Positions 23,001-31,076 of a stretch of 64,000 nt of DNA are shown piece by piece. The DNA is from Chloromonas sp. AAM2 (lineage: Eukaryota; Chlorophyta; Chlorophyceae; Chlamydomonadales; Chlamydomonadaceae). The stretch lies in assembly GCA_004335635.1 (NCBI GenBank), contig QAXH01006237.1:1-64000 (forward strand), given 5' to 3'. A program made the translations under genes and the position numbers. The notes beneath the pieces were generated by a model. The model did not search any database and was not told where the DNA came from. It saw nothing but the letters and a program-made list of their open reading frames with translations. The first letter of the stretch is position 1, and each line of letters begins with the position of its first letter.

Positions 23001-26000
23001 CCGATTCTCCAGCTCACCACGCTCCTTGGCACCTGTGAAGGATTGCGCACAGTCACTATCACTATCACCATCATCGTGCCTAGCATTCAACCCGCCTGGC
23101 ACACATGCCCTAACGCTGAAGCACATCATCATTATTGTCCACTGACTGCCAGCCCACCAAACTTGACCAACAAGCCTGCAGCGCTGACCGACCACAATTG
23201 ATTGAAACAGACCTGCTGGTCCCAACCACCCCTTCAGCCCATTCCACCTGACCCTTAACTAAACTGGCCTGCGATAATGAGGCCCACGTCCAGCTGCAGG
23301 ATGCGCTTGTTGTGCAGGAATTCGGGCAGGGCCGAGCCGTCAGGGTTGCGCCGGTTGACGATGGCGTGAGCCAGACCCTCGGCTATGGCAGTCTGCACAC
23401 ATGGGCAATTACGGGTATACACATCATTACATGGCTTTAGCTGCAGACCAAGCTGCATATACAAGTGTACACATGCATACACATGTGTACACATGCATAC
23501 ACATGTGTACACATGCATACACATGCATACACATGCATACACATGTGTACACATGCATACACATGCATACACATGCATACACATGCATACACATGCATAC
23601 ACATGCATACACATGCGTNNNNNNNNNNNNNNNNNNNNNNNNNNNNNNNNNNNNNNNNNNNNNNNNNNNNNNNNNNNNNNNNNNNNNNNNNNNNNNNNNN
23701 NNNNNNNNNNNNNNNNNNNNACATGCGTACACATGCATACACATGCATACACATGCATACACATGCATACACATGCATACACATGCATACACATGCATGA
23801 ATAACGACAGCAACTCAAACGACAAGCACACCATGTTTGTTTAGCTACGAGCTCGAGGCACATGGCTTTGAAATGCTAGCTGTTCCTGCCATGCCCGCCC
23901 TCCTTGGTCATACACACAAACACCCGCTTGCGCCTTTGTTCAACTCCCCCCAAGATAGCCTCGGGCAGAAAATGTTGAAAAATCAGGCAAGACGATACTA
24001 CCAGTACTAGCTAAGGTCAACCTGCGCCTGCCCCCGGCCCATACAATGTACTGGTACTGGTAACATAACTGGCTTGGTCACCAATCGCCGCACCCTCCAC
24101 GCCCGGCTCGCAGGGTTGATCTTGGATGCATTGATGCATGTCAACAGTAGAGAACATAAGCAATGCTAACGGAAATTCATGTCCCAAGTGCCATACACCT
24201 TTTCGCCACGCCCTTACCTTCCCCACGCCCGGCTCCCCCAGCAGTATGGGGTTGTTCTTGGTGCGCCTGGCCAGGATCTGAGTGACCCGCGTCACCTCCC
24301 GCTCGCGGCCAATGACGGGGTCGATGCGGCCCTTGCGTACCTCCGCACAAAGGTCTTTGCAGTACTCATCCATCATCTTGGGTCCCTCCTTGTCAGCCTG
24401 GGATGGGAAACGACAAGGCAGGGACCCATTGGATCACCGAGGCAAAACGAAGCCAGGAAAATTTTAGTTGTTAGTACTGTAAGAAAAGGGCAGGAAAGGC
24501 AGATAGCAGAACTTATCCATCATCTTGGGGCTGTCTTTGTCAGCTTGGGGTGAGAAGCAAATCAGCCAAACAAATCAACATGGAGACGCTTCATTGACGA
24601 TTCTGCAACATGCTGGGACGCGAACAGAGCGAAGGCAGCCGAACCGCGTACACCGCTATCGTCCAAAGCACTATAAGCCTCCAGGTGCTTGTACAATTCC
24701 GTGAGTGCTGGTGCTGGTCACATTGACTCCCCAACACTCTGCCTCTCTGGAGCATCGCTTTTTCAGGGCTGGTCAGAAGCCCGATCATCTCATCTAATGG
24801 TCTGTCTGCGCTTGCACTCAATGCATGTGGCACACCCCTCACACCAATGTACTGCAGCGATGCAGTACATGTATGTATGTATGTATGTATGTATGTATGT
24901 ACTGCAGTCCATATACTTGTGACTTCCCCTTGAGAACATGCCATGTCTTGTGCAAGGTTAGGTCATTTCTCATGTCTTGTGCAAGGTTAGGTGGGGATTT
25001 CTGACTTCTGCTCATGTCTTGCTGCCACTCACTGCCCGTTTCTTCTTGGGCTGCTCTGCCTCCTGATCTCCCTTGAGCCTCTTGACAGCCTCCTGCTTGA
25101 GCTGCTCGCAGTCCAAACCAAGACTGCGTGGCAGACCATTAGTGACACAGACTCGACGATCGGCAAAGAGAGGGGCTGTAGTGATGGTGATCAGTATCGT
25201 GCAAAAGCCAACTCGCACGACAGCACGAGTGGTGGGCACCAGTAGGGTGGAGAGCAAGTTAGTTTTATAGAACAACAAGTGGGAGGAGAGCAATAGTGGG
25301 ACATAACGGGTATGCCGAGCAAGCTAAGATTTCAAGGCAATGATGAGATAACAGGTGTGAACATACCTTTGAGGGTTCCACAACTCAACTCAAAAGGTCT
25401 CGCACACGGACGAAGCTAAGTAAGGAAGATAACATGTTGGCATGACATTATAGCAGCAGCGAAAGAGCGAAAGCAACAGCAGTGACTGCAGCAAGCGGTG
25501 TAATCTTTTGGTGTGTGATGAGACGAGGTGCCAGTAAATAGCAAGTTCAAATGAGTCACACCTGTCGAATACACGGCGGCCATTGGAGTCTGGAGAGTTG
25601 AGCATGGCAAGGAGGATGTGCTCAGGAGAAATGAAGTTAACTCCTGCCTTCTTGCACTCCTGTGCAATGTGCAGTGAAGGCAGGAACAGAGCAGCAGTAA
25701 GCAGAGTAGCGTGAGTAGTGCTGGTGAGAAAACAGAGCAAGTGCACTGAGGACTGACGTCAACAGCCCAGCCAAACTTGCATTTGTGGCGGCTTCAAACG
25801 TCCGGCGCACTTCGCGGCTGAACGCGATAGACTCTGAGCCGGTGTGCGCCTTGCGCTTGCCAGAGAGCGCGTCCACTACGGCTTTCGCCTTTTCTGCGCT
25901 GAGTCCTGAATTGAGATACCCGTTCTTTGACGTTGAGTCCTCGGAGATAAGGCCCAGTAAAATGTGCTCGGTGTTAACCTGCGCCATATGCAAAAACCAT

Positions 26001-26344
26001 ATTGTTTGCATTGTGTTGGCATCGTTGCCGCCGAAACCCTGGTTTACAAAAACCCCTACCTCTGACGCGCCCAAGAGCTTCGCCTCCTGCTGAGCGTACA
26101 TGACGGACTTAATCGAGCGCTCAGTAAACTTCTCGAACACAGCGCTGACCGCCAGTGCTGTGCGAGAACGCCCCGCGCACAATTGCCGAAACTTGGGCTG
26201 TGGCTTTGCGACAAAAACCCTATGCGTTGAAGGCAGAGGCAGACGCATGCACACGGGCACACAGCGGCCAGGGCCCGCACGCAGTATGCTCTGGTGCACA
26301 CATGGCCGGTGCAGCAGCCCCTGGGGAGGCAGGGCGCCCCTCAT
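17001..26344 (-). CDS. CLPD: Chloroplast Hsp100/Clp ATPase, ClpD-like
   Basis: Double-AAA+ unfoldase that feeds proteins to the chloroplast Clp protease. Exons (minus): 26344-26060, 25978-25754 (end uncertain), 25659-25562, 25123-25033, 24397-24218, 23392-23269, 23032-22951, 22404-22287, 21974-21849, 21462-21316, 20981-20907, 20690-20608, 20267-20126, 19480-19345, 19081-18950, 18741-18587, 18130-17922, 17762-17562, 17256-17001; total about 954 residues. The first 65 or so residues are Arg/Ser/Ala-rich (transit peptide), then the Clp N-domain ([20 protein letters not shown]). NBD1 has [31 protein letters not shown] and [16 protein letters not shown]2 has [47 protein letters not shown] and [13 protein letters not shown]. 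The N-domain wording ([27 protein letters not shown]) is closer to plant ClpD/ERD1 than to ClpC or ClpB, and no UVR motif is seen. Intron 6 begins with GC. The exon 2 to 3 junction does not close in phase with the obvious GT, so it may use the GT after 25754. ClpC is the alternative call. Confidence 0.93.
18850..18950. repeat. CA/CT minisatellite in a ClpD intron
   Basis: About four copies of a 20-base unit, cacgcacacactctctctct, ending in (CA)n directly at the exon 15 donor. The splice donor gtgtgtgtg is itself part of the repeat. Confidence 0.9.
19193..19276. repeat. 12-base minisatellite in a ClpD intron
   Basis: About seven copies of cagtcatacccacagtcacaccca-like units in the intron between exons 14 and 15. 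Confidence 0.9.
19558..19600 (-). repeat. Diverged intronic copy of the ClpD exon 14 edge
   Basis: ccccttcaaagtagaggact and the following gaacggacaagacaaatgca match the exon 14 start plus acceptor flank at 19463-19504 (ctccttcagcgcagaggact, caacggacaaaacaagcgca). It lies about 95 bases further into the upstream intron on the coding strand. The frame of the exon is not preserved. Confidence 0.65.
22714..22822 (+). repeat. Dispersed repeat family A, long copy in a ClpD intron
   Basis: Matches 28914-29030 from catgctttg and taggatgg through gctgctgctgagcgcctagc to the atgatg-rich end. Confidence 0.8.
23460..23797. repeat. 10-base minisatellite (acatgcatac)n with assembly gap
   Basis: Tandem decamers acatgcatac with occasional acatgtgtac variants, in the ClpD intron between exons 5 and 6. 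Ns at 23619-23720 fall inside the array, so the true length is unknown. Every unit alternates purine and pyrimidine, a composition prone to left-handed helix formation. ORFs across it are artefacts. Confidence 0.97.
24511..24559 (-). repeat. Diverged intronic copy of the ClpD exon 5 start
   Basis: On the minus strand it would read [13 protein letters not shown] after an AG, against [13 protein letters not shown] at the true exon 5 start (24397). It lies about 145 bases upstream in the intron, and frame and flanking acceptor are retained for about 13 codons before homology ends. Confidence 0.75.
24866..24909. repeat. (ATGT)n microsatellite with flanking inverted ctgcag arms
   Basis: About eight ATGT units at 24869-24902, preceded by the near-palindrome tactgcagcgatgcagtac and followed by tactgcag. 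Confidence 0.85.
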
Positions 26345-26930
26345 GGCGAATCACGATACGCTCTGGATTTGGTAGTTTGAATTGCCAAGACAGCGTTGAG
26401 TGTTTCTGAAGCTTAGAAACTTGTAGTGTCTTGGTGTGTTTTTGAATTGAAGTGAGTCAGATTGAAGGTGGGCAGAAACGTGCAAGACATAAGGGTCCCC
26501 GGTGACGGTGCCCGGTGACGACCGACTGGCTCAGGTCCTTGCCTACGGGCTGACGCACAATCACAGCCAATGTTAAGTGGGTTTGATAACAGTGTCTGCT
26601 AACAGCCCGCACCGTGAGCAACTTCCAGCCTACTTGTCTTCCTGCTCATGCCATTGAACAGGGGTGTTCAGCCAGTCCAAATTCAGAACTGGAGGCAGTG
26701 CTATTACTTGGTGATGGAGCTGTTGGTGTTGTTCCAGGCACGCCTGTTGCTGCCCAACTCTCCCTACATGTCATGCATGCGCGCTCCAGCCATCACCGCA
26801 GCCCGCACATGCCAAGCATTGAGGACCAGATGCCAGCAGGTCAAATCTTGCTGTCTGCATCTCAGACAATGCAAAGAAGCCAATGCACCTTCCCATTCTG
26901 GCGTCGCAGCAGCGGTCGCAGAAAGTAACG

Positions 26931-26948
26931 TTTGCCAGTTCTGGGACC
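26931..26948 (+). repeat. Copy of the tttgccagttctgggaca motif
   Basis: tttgccagttctgggacc, followed by an A/T-rich tatatata stretch at 26955-26980. Confidence 0.7.
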
Positions 26949-26980
26949 TACCCCTATATATACCTACCTATATATATACC

Positions 26981-27232
26981 TCAGAAGTCGGTAATGTAAG
27001 TCGCAACCAGGTGTTCCAGCTGCTTCACTCTCTTGAGCAAACTGAAGTGTTGCGCACGGAGACGTCCCACAGCCTGTTTCCAATTCTCCTTTCTTGGTCG
27101 TTTCGCCAATGGAGGCGCATTGGGGGGTGGCGTCTGCCCTTCGTCCAGTGGAGGCTCGTATGTTGCTTCGTTTGACTTAGTGGGTCTCTTCTCCTTCCTG
27201 GAGGCGCTGTTGGATGACGCAGGTGGTGCCAT
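26981..27232 (-). CDS. Small basic hypothetical protein
   Basis: 83 residues, opening with ATG at 27232. The N-terminal half is Pro/Ser/Lys-rich and probably disordered. A basic cluster (LAKRPRKENWKQ) looks like a nuclear localisation signal, and the C-terminal third (VGRLRAQHFSLLKRVKQLEH) should form an amphipathic helix. I do not recognise a family. It may be an exon or a mobile-element protein fragment, since repeats flank it on both sides. Confidence 0.35.
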   Translation of the reverse strand: MAPPASSNSASRKEKRPTKSNEATYEPPLDEGQTPPPNAPPLAKRPRKENWKQAVGRLRAQHFSLLKRVKQLEHLVATYITDF

Positions 27233-27294
27233 GTTGTTATGTAGGTTTTATGTATGGTAACCTTATAACAGGCCTATTCAGTAGCTCCCACTAG

Positions 27295-27428
27295 AGGGAA
27301 TCGAACCCTCAACCCCAACTTGCAGTTCCCGCCTCGGCTTCGGTCAACTTGACCCTGATGCCGGCTGTTCTTATTGATATGTATTGAGTGAGTCCGCCTT
27401 AGGACCTGCGCCACCCAAACCCGCACAA
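27295..27428 (-). other. tRNA-like element with A and B boxes (SINE or tRNA relic)
   Basis: On the minus strand a D-arm-like A box (ggtggcgcaggtcctaaggc) is followed about 105 bases later by a perfect B box and T-arm (gagggttcgattccctc). The spacing would need a tRNA intron or long variable arm. The base that should pair with the 3-prime acceptor strand (tagtggga) does not: the 5-prime strand is gggtttg. This is therefore not a functional tRNA as read. A tRNA-Leu/Ser-derived SINE head or a decayed tRNA gene fits. Confidence 0.45.
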
Positions 27429-27492
27429 AGTCCAAGGGAAGAACAGTAGGTGTCAAGTAAATGCTATGTCGATGTTGCCAGTGCAGACCGTA

Positions 27493-27849
27493 TCAGAGTG
27501 ACTCAACCGTACTCGTAGCTGTGCAGTACAAGACAAGACAAGACAAGAGGACAATTCCTATGTCCTGCACCGAAGCCAATGGTATTGTGGCGCGCCCTTT
27601 CCTGAAAGATTTGGTTCTCACTGTGTCCTTCTCATGTATGGGTCCATCCATTGTATAACCTGAAAGGTCAGGATGTTGGTTGACCATGGTGGCAAAAGTT
27701 GAATGACGGACAGTGATTGTCTTGAGGCAGTCGTCTGTAAATTCAATTGTGTGGGTGGTGTTTGTCACAGGTGGGTGTCGTTGGCAACCGATCGAGTTAC
27801 TCTGTGTGGTAATGTGCTGACTTAGCTTCTGGACAACTTCTCCAGACAA
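27493..27849 (-). CDS. Hypothetical 118-residue ORF
   Basis: ATG at 27849 (MSGEVVQKLSQHITTQ) to a stop at 27493. Unbiased composition, with a hydrophobic C-terminal stretch (GIVLLSCLVLYC). No family recognised. It is divergent from the plus-strand frame starting near 27864, with about 15-70 bases between them, and both may belong to one mobile element. Confidence 0.3.
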   Translation of the reverse strand: MSGEVVQKLSQHITTQSNSIGCQRHPPVTNTTHTIEFTDDCLKTITVRHSTFATMVNQHPDLSGYTMDGPIHEKDTVRTKSFRKGRATIPLASVQDIGIVLLSCLVLYCTATSTVESL

Positions 27850-27863
27850 AAGCCATTACTTAA

Positions 27864-28145
27864 AATTCGAAACTTACCACGCTGCGACCAGAAGACAACC
27901 GAAGACTACCTAAACAGAAGGTAGTGGCGCTCAAGACGGATGACTTGGCAGCACGCATCATCAAGGCAGCTTCAACCCAGATAGCAAGCATGTCGATGCT
28001 CAAGTTTGAAATTGAAAATCTGCTAGGCAGACTGTCGCGTCATGGGGTGTACTTGAAAGGGGTGCATGTCAAAATGACTAAACAGGAGCGAGACAGGTTA
28101 CAAGCCATCGTAAGACAGCTGGCCAATGGACAGCTATGCAGGGGC
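27864..28145 (+). CDS. Unassigned coding-like segment
   Basis: The frame opens after a stop at 27861 and reads LTTLRPEDNRRLPKQKVV, LKTDDLAARIIKAAS, SMLKFEIENLLGRL and MTKQERDRLQAIVRQLANG. Charged, helix-friendly and free of low complexity, it looks like genuine protein sequence. No ATG lies near its start, so it is either an internal exon (acceptor perhaps the cag before aaggtagtgg near 27919) or a relic. Function unknown. Confidence 0.3.
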
Positions 28146-28474
28146 CACCCAGTCCACAGGGCAGAATCCCTGCTGAATCGCATGGTGGCGTGCATCTTCC
28201 AGGGTGTTGAACCACCTCCAGTCGTACTTCGTCTTGGCACGGTGTGCTGGGTCCTTGGTGAGACCACCTGCCTTGTACTGCAGCCGCCCAGGGTCAGACT
28301 CGGTAGGCCTGGGGAACAGGCCATAGACACCAGGCGGCAGGTGACTGCGCTCCTCATCACGGCTAGCATGTCCTGCATGGCACATGCACTGTACTGGGTG
28401 CAGTCATGTGTGTGCATGAATTGCAGGCAAAGACAAGAGCCTGCACGCGTACATTGAAATGCATGCATGATTAT

Positions 28475-28520
28475 GAACCATGATAAGCCATGTAACGATG
28501 AAATGATGCTGATGCAACGG
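28475..28520 (+). repeat. Dispersed repeat family A, short copy
   Basis: gaaccatgataagccatgta followed by an atgatg-rich end. Confidence 0.55.
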
Positions 28521-28804
28521 GAGTGTGTACGTGTCCCACCTGCCCTCGATGGCCTTGGCCTCCTTGGTGTCTCTCTGCTCCGGCAGCTACTTGGCCGCCC
28601 GAGCGCCCAACTGGGCCTTGCCATCGGGGACCTGGCCCAGGCAACGCCTGCAGGCATACGATGACAAATGACAATGATGCATCTGGCATTGTGCACACAA
28701 TGCAGCATCATAATGTTATTTGTTGATGACGGCATGCAGAACATAATCCATATGCAACACAGACAGACACAAAACACTTGCCTCTGTGCACTTGCACAGA
28801 AGCT

Positions 28805-28806
<2 letters not shown>

Positions 28807-28860
<54 letters not shown>
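28807..28860. repeat. (AC)n microsatellite
   Basis: 27 uninterrupted AC units, located within the methyltransferase-like remnant region. Confidence 0.97.
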
Positions 28861-28862
<2 letters not shown>

Positions 28863-28913
28863 TTTTATACGACCTGAACCTTGCATGTGCATGTTTTTTG
28901 GGGGCACCATGCC

Positions 28914-29030
28914 CATGCTTTGCTTAGGATGGGGATGTTGGCTGCTGCTGAGCGCCTAGCTGGTTGGTCCTGCGGTACCGTGGGTTGAATCATGAGAAGC
29001 TATGTAATGATAAAATGATGATGACAACCA
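28914..29030 (+). repeat. Dispersed repeat family A, long copy
   Basis: Best-preserved copy, containing both the upstream gctgctgctgagcgcctagc block and the accgtgggttgaatcatg block. It is followed by five cattccac heptamer-like units (29033-29070). Confidence 0.8.
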
Positions 29031-30085
29031 CCACATTCCACATTCCACATTCCACATTCCACTTTCCACATTCGGCAGCAGCAGCGCCTCGCATGGCAGC
29101 AGGAAGCCCAGTCTGCTGATGTGTAGTATGCAAGGACACTTCAAAGGACTTGCCACCTGAAACTCACCTGCATCAGCCTTCCTCTTGCGGGCGGCCTTGT
29201 CACCCGCCTCCGTCCAGCCAGGTAGGCTGGGGTCCATGCCAGAGCGCCCTGCACCACAGCAAAGCAAGTGCATGCCACCCAGGATATCCATAACCCATAG
29301 ACATGCACACCTGTTGTGCTCCAATTTGTTGCGTCATGCAGAGATGCCGGGACCAGCGTGCTTTGCACGCTGAAAACACACTGCCAAGCCAATGCCTGCA
29401 GGCATACGGTGACAAATGACAAGGACACCCCACAAGCTCAGCCTCTTGCTGGCACTGGTGCAGCCATGACGTGGTGTAGCCCACACGTGGGGCCGTGACA
29501 GCAGGCGAGGTGTGTTGCTTGTCCTTGATGCCACCCTTCCTCTGGTAAGCACTTGGGTCATACACCAGCACTGGGGCAGTCCTGTGGCTCTGCCTATGGT
29601 GACCAATCAAATGATTTGGCGTTGTGGGCGATAGCTGCCGGGTCGTTCTCAAAGCCTGGGCGCAGGGCCAGACAGAAGGAGCGTCTGCGCACATGAGGTG
29701 CCCCAACATCCTTGGCAGCCACCAGGCACCACATGAGCTCATACCCACGCTTATGGAAGAGCTCACGTGCTATGTGTGACATGCCCAGCTTCAGGACGTT
29801 TGTGTGGGCAATACAAGGTTTTACGTCTGTTCTGCTTTTGCCTCTGCTCGCATTCTGGTGACGTTTTGACTGCCGCTTTTCATTTCATTACCAAATTGAT
29901 CTCTTTAGAACGTTGTGGCTGCTGTCAGGCCACTGGAAACGTCAGGTTGTGCTTTGTCAGACATGTCATAGTCTCACGGGCTGTGAAATGTCAAGGGGGC
30001 CCGTGCATGCTAGCAAGCGTTGCACCATGTCCTTACAAAACTGGAGAGCTAGGTACCAAAGTTGGTAAGGGGACTCTCGCCCCCC

Positions 30086-30117
30086 AGAAAAAGAAGTTTG
30101 CCAGTTCTGGGACAATT
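30086..30117 (+). repeat. Copy of the tttgccagttctgggaca motif
   Basis: agaaaaagaagtttgccagt then tctgggacaatt: the same arm structure as the MITE-like element's left arm, without a visible partner. It lies about 280 bases upstream of the truncated methyltransferase on that gene's strand. Confidence 0.75.
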
Positions 30118-31076
30118 TCCGCGCGTGAAACTGAGGTGGTGTATGGTCGCCTTTCCAGTGCAATCATTGTTTTTGGTGGGGTGTGTTAACAACCAGTGTT
30201 GGGAGGCACAGTCAGGGCTTACCACTTCAGTTGCTACCCCTATGATGCCCTGGAAAGCTGGGTTATCCTGCACACACGAAATTCCTGCGCGGTGAGGGAC
30301 TCCCACGCTCCATGCAGGAATGTACAACACGCATTTATTTGAGTTGGCATGAGGTTGCAGCCACTACCCGCGACATCATTATCCATTAGGTACAGCCGAG
30401 ATGTGACACATGCTGCTGCCAGGGGAGAACCATTAGGTATGCCAGCAAGGCGAACGAACGAAACGCAAGGTGCCAGCCACGCTGAAGCATGCTAACGCGG
30501 CGGGCAGCTGCCTGTGAAACTTTGCGATTTCCTCGCTTTCTCAACTACCGTGATATCCGCTGTTGCTGCGTCAGCAGATCAGAAAGTGCACAGGTCTCGG
30601 GACGTTCGCGGCTCAAACGCAAGGTACTGAAATCTCCGAAAATAGATTTTGTTTTGTTACTTTTGCAGCCGAAATGCAATCCACCAGCATACACCTGCGC
30701 CGACACTCCTAGTTGGCCTTGCGCATGGCAACTGCGAAGTATGAGCCACGTCAGGAGGCCACCACGCAAAAAGGTCCCAAAAAGCGCCAGTCAGATTCTC
30801 GCTGCTGATTCTAGGGGTCTTGCCAGGTCAAGCCGTCCGCCTCTCACAACTTTGTTTCTTCGACTCCTACACTCAGCCCAACCCGACGCGAAGACCAGCA
30901 GCAGCCAACTTGCGTACGCCGCTATCATCACAAGGTACTTTTGAGTCCCGGGGGCATGAGAGAAAAGGCAGTGTTGTAGGCTTTCCAATCGAAACAAGCA
31001 ACAAACGCATGGAGCTCTTACCGCTGTGCTGTGACGCAGGCGAAAGAGACTTGCGGGTGAAATTGTGAATTCGTTT
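30118..31076. other. Upstream region of the CCCH gene
   Basis: No gene recognised. A 151-codon frame at 30489-30944 is Arg/Ser-rich with no known domain and more likely reflects the 5-prime untranslated leader and promoter of the zinc-finger gene. No clear TATA box seen. Confidence 0.4.

Larger units (their letters stand above)
28134..29806 (-). pseudogene. C5-cytosine DNA methyltransferase-like fragment
   Basis: On the minus strand near 29782-29600 the frame reads HKRGYELMWCLVAAKDVGAPHVRRRSFCLAL. The GAPHVRRRSF string fits conserved motif VIII (GxPQxRxR) of C5 methyltransferases, preceded by the usual hydrophobic Y-x-L-x-W-C segment. The motifs that should lie upstream (I FxGxG, IV PC, VI ENV) are absent. 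Downstream are possible exons: about 29247-29168 (GMDPSLPGWTEAG), about 28648-28520 (CLGQVPDGKAQLGARAAK, then an in-frame TAG) and 28385-28134 (HLPPGVYGLFPRPTES, YDWRWFNTLEDARHH). Whether they belong together is inference. Truncated and interrupted, so probably dead. Confidence 0.45.

Noticed and set aside
23385..23863. Long His/Cys/Met repeat frames on both strands
   Set aside because: Artefacts of the acatgcatac array and the N gap.
31065..31076. GTG start extending the CCCH protein by four residues
   Set aside because: Eukaryotic nuclear gene; the ATG at 31077 is in frame and adequate.
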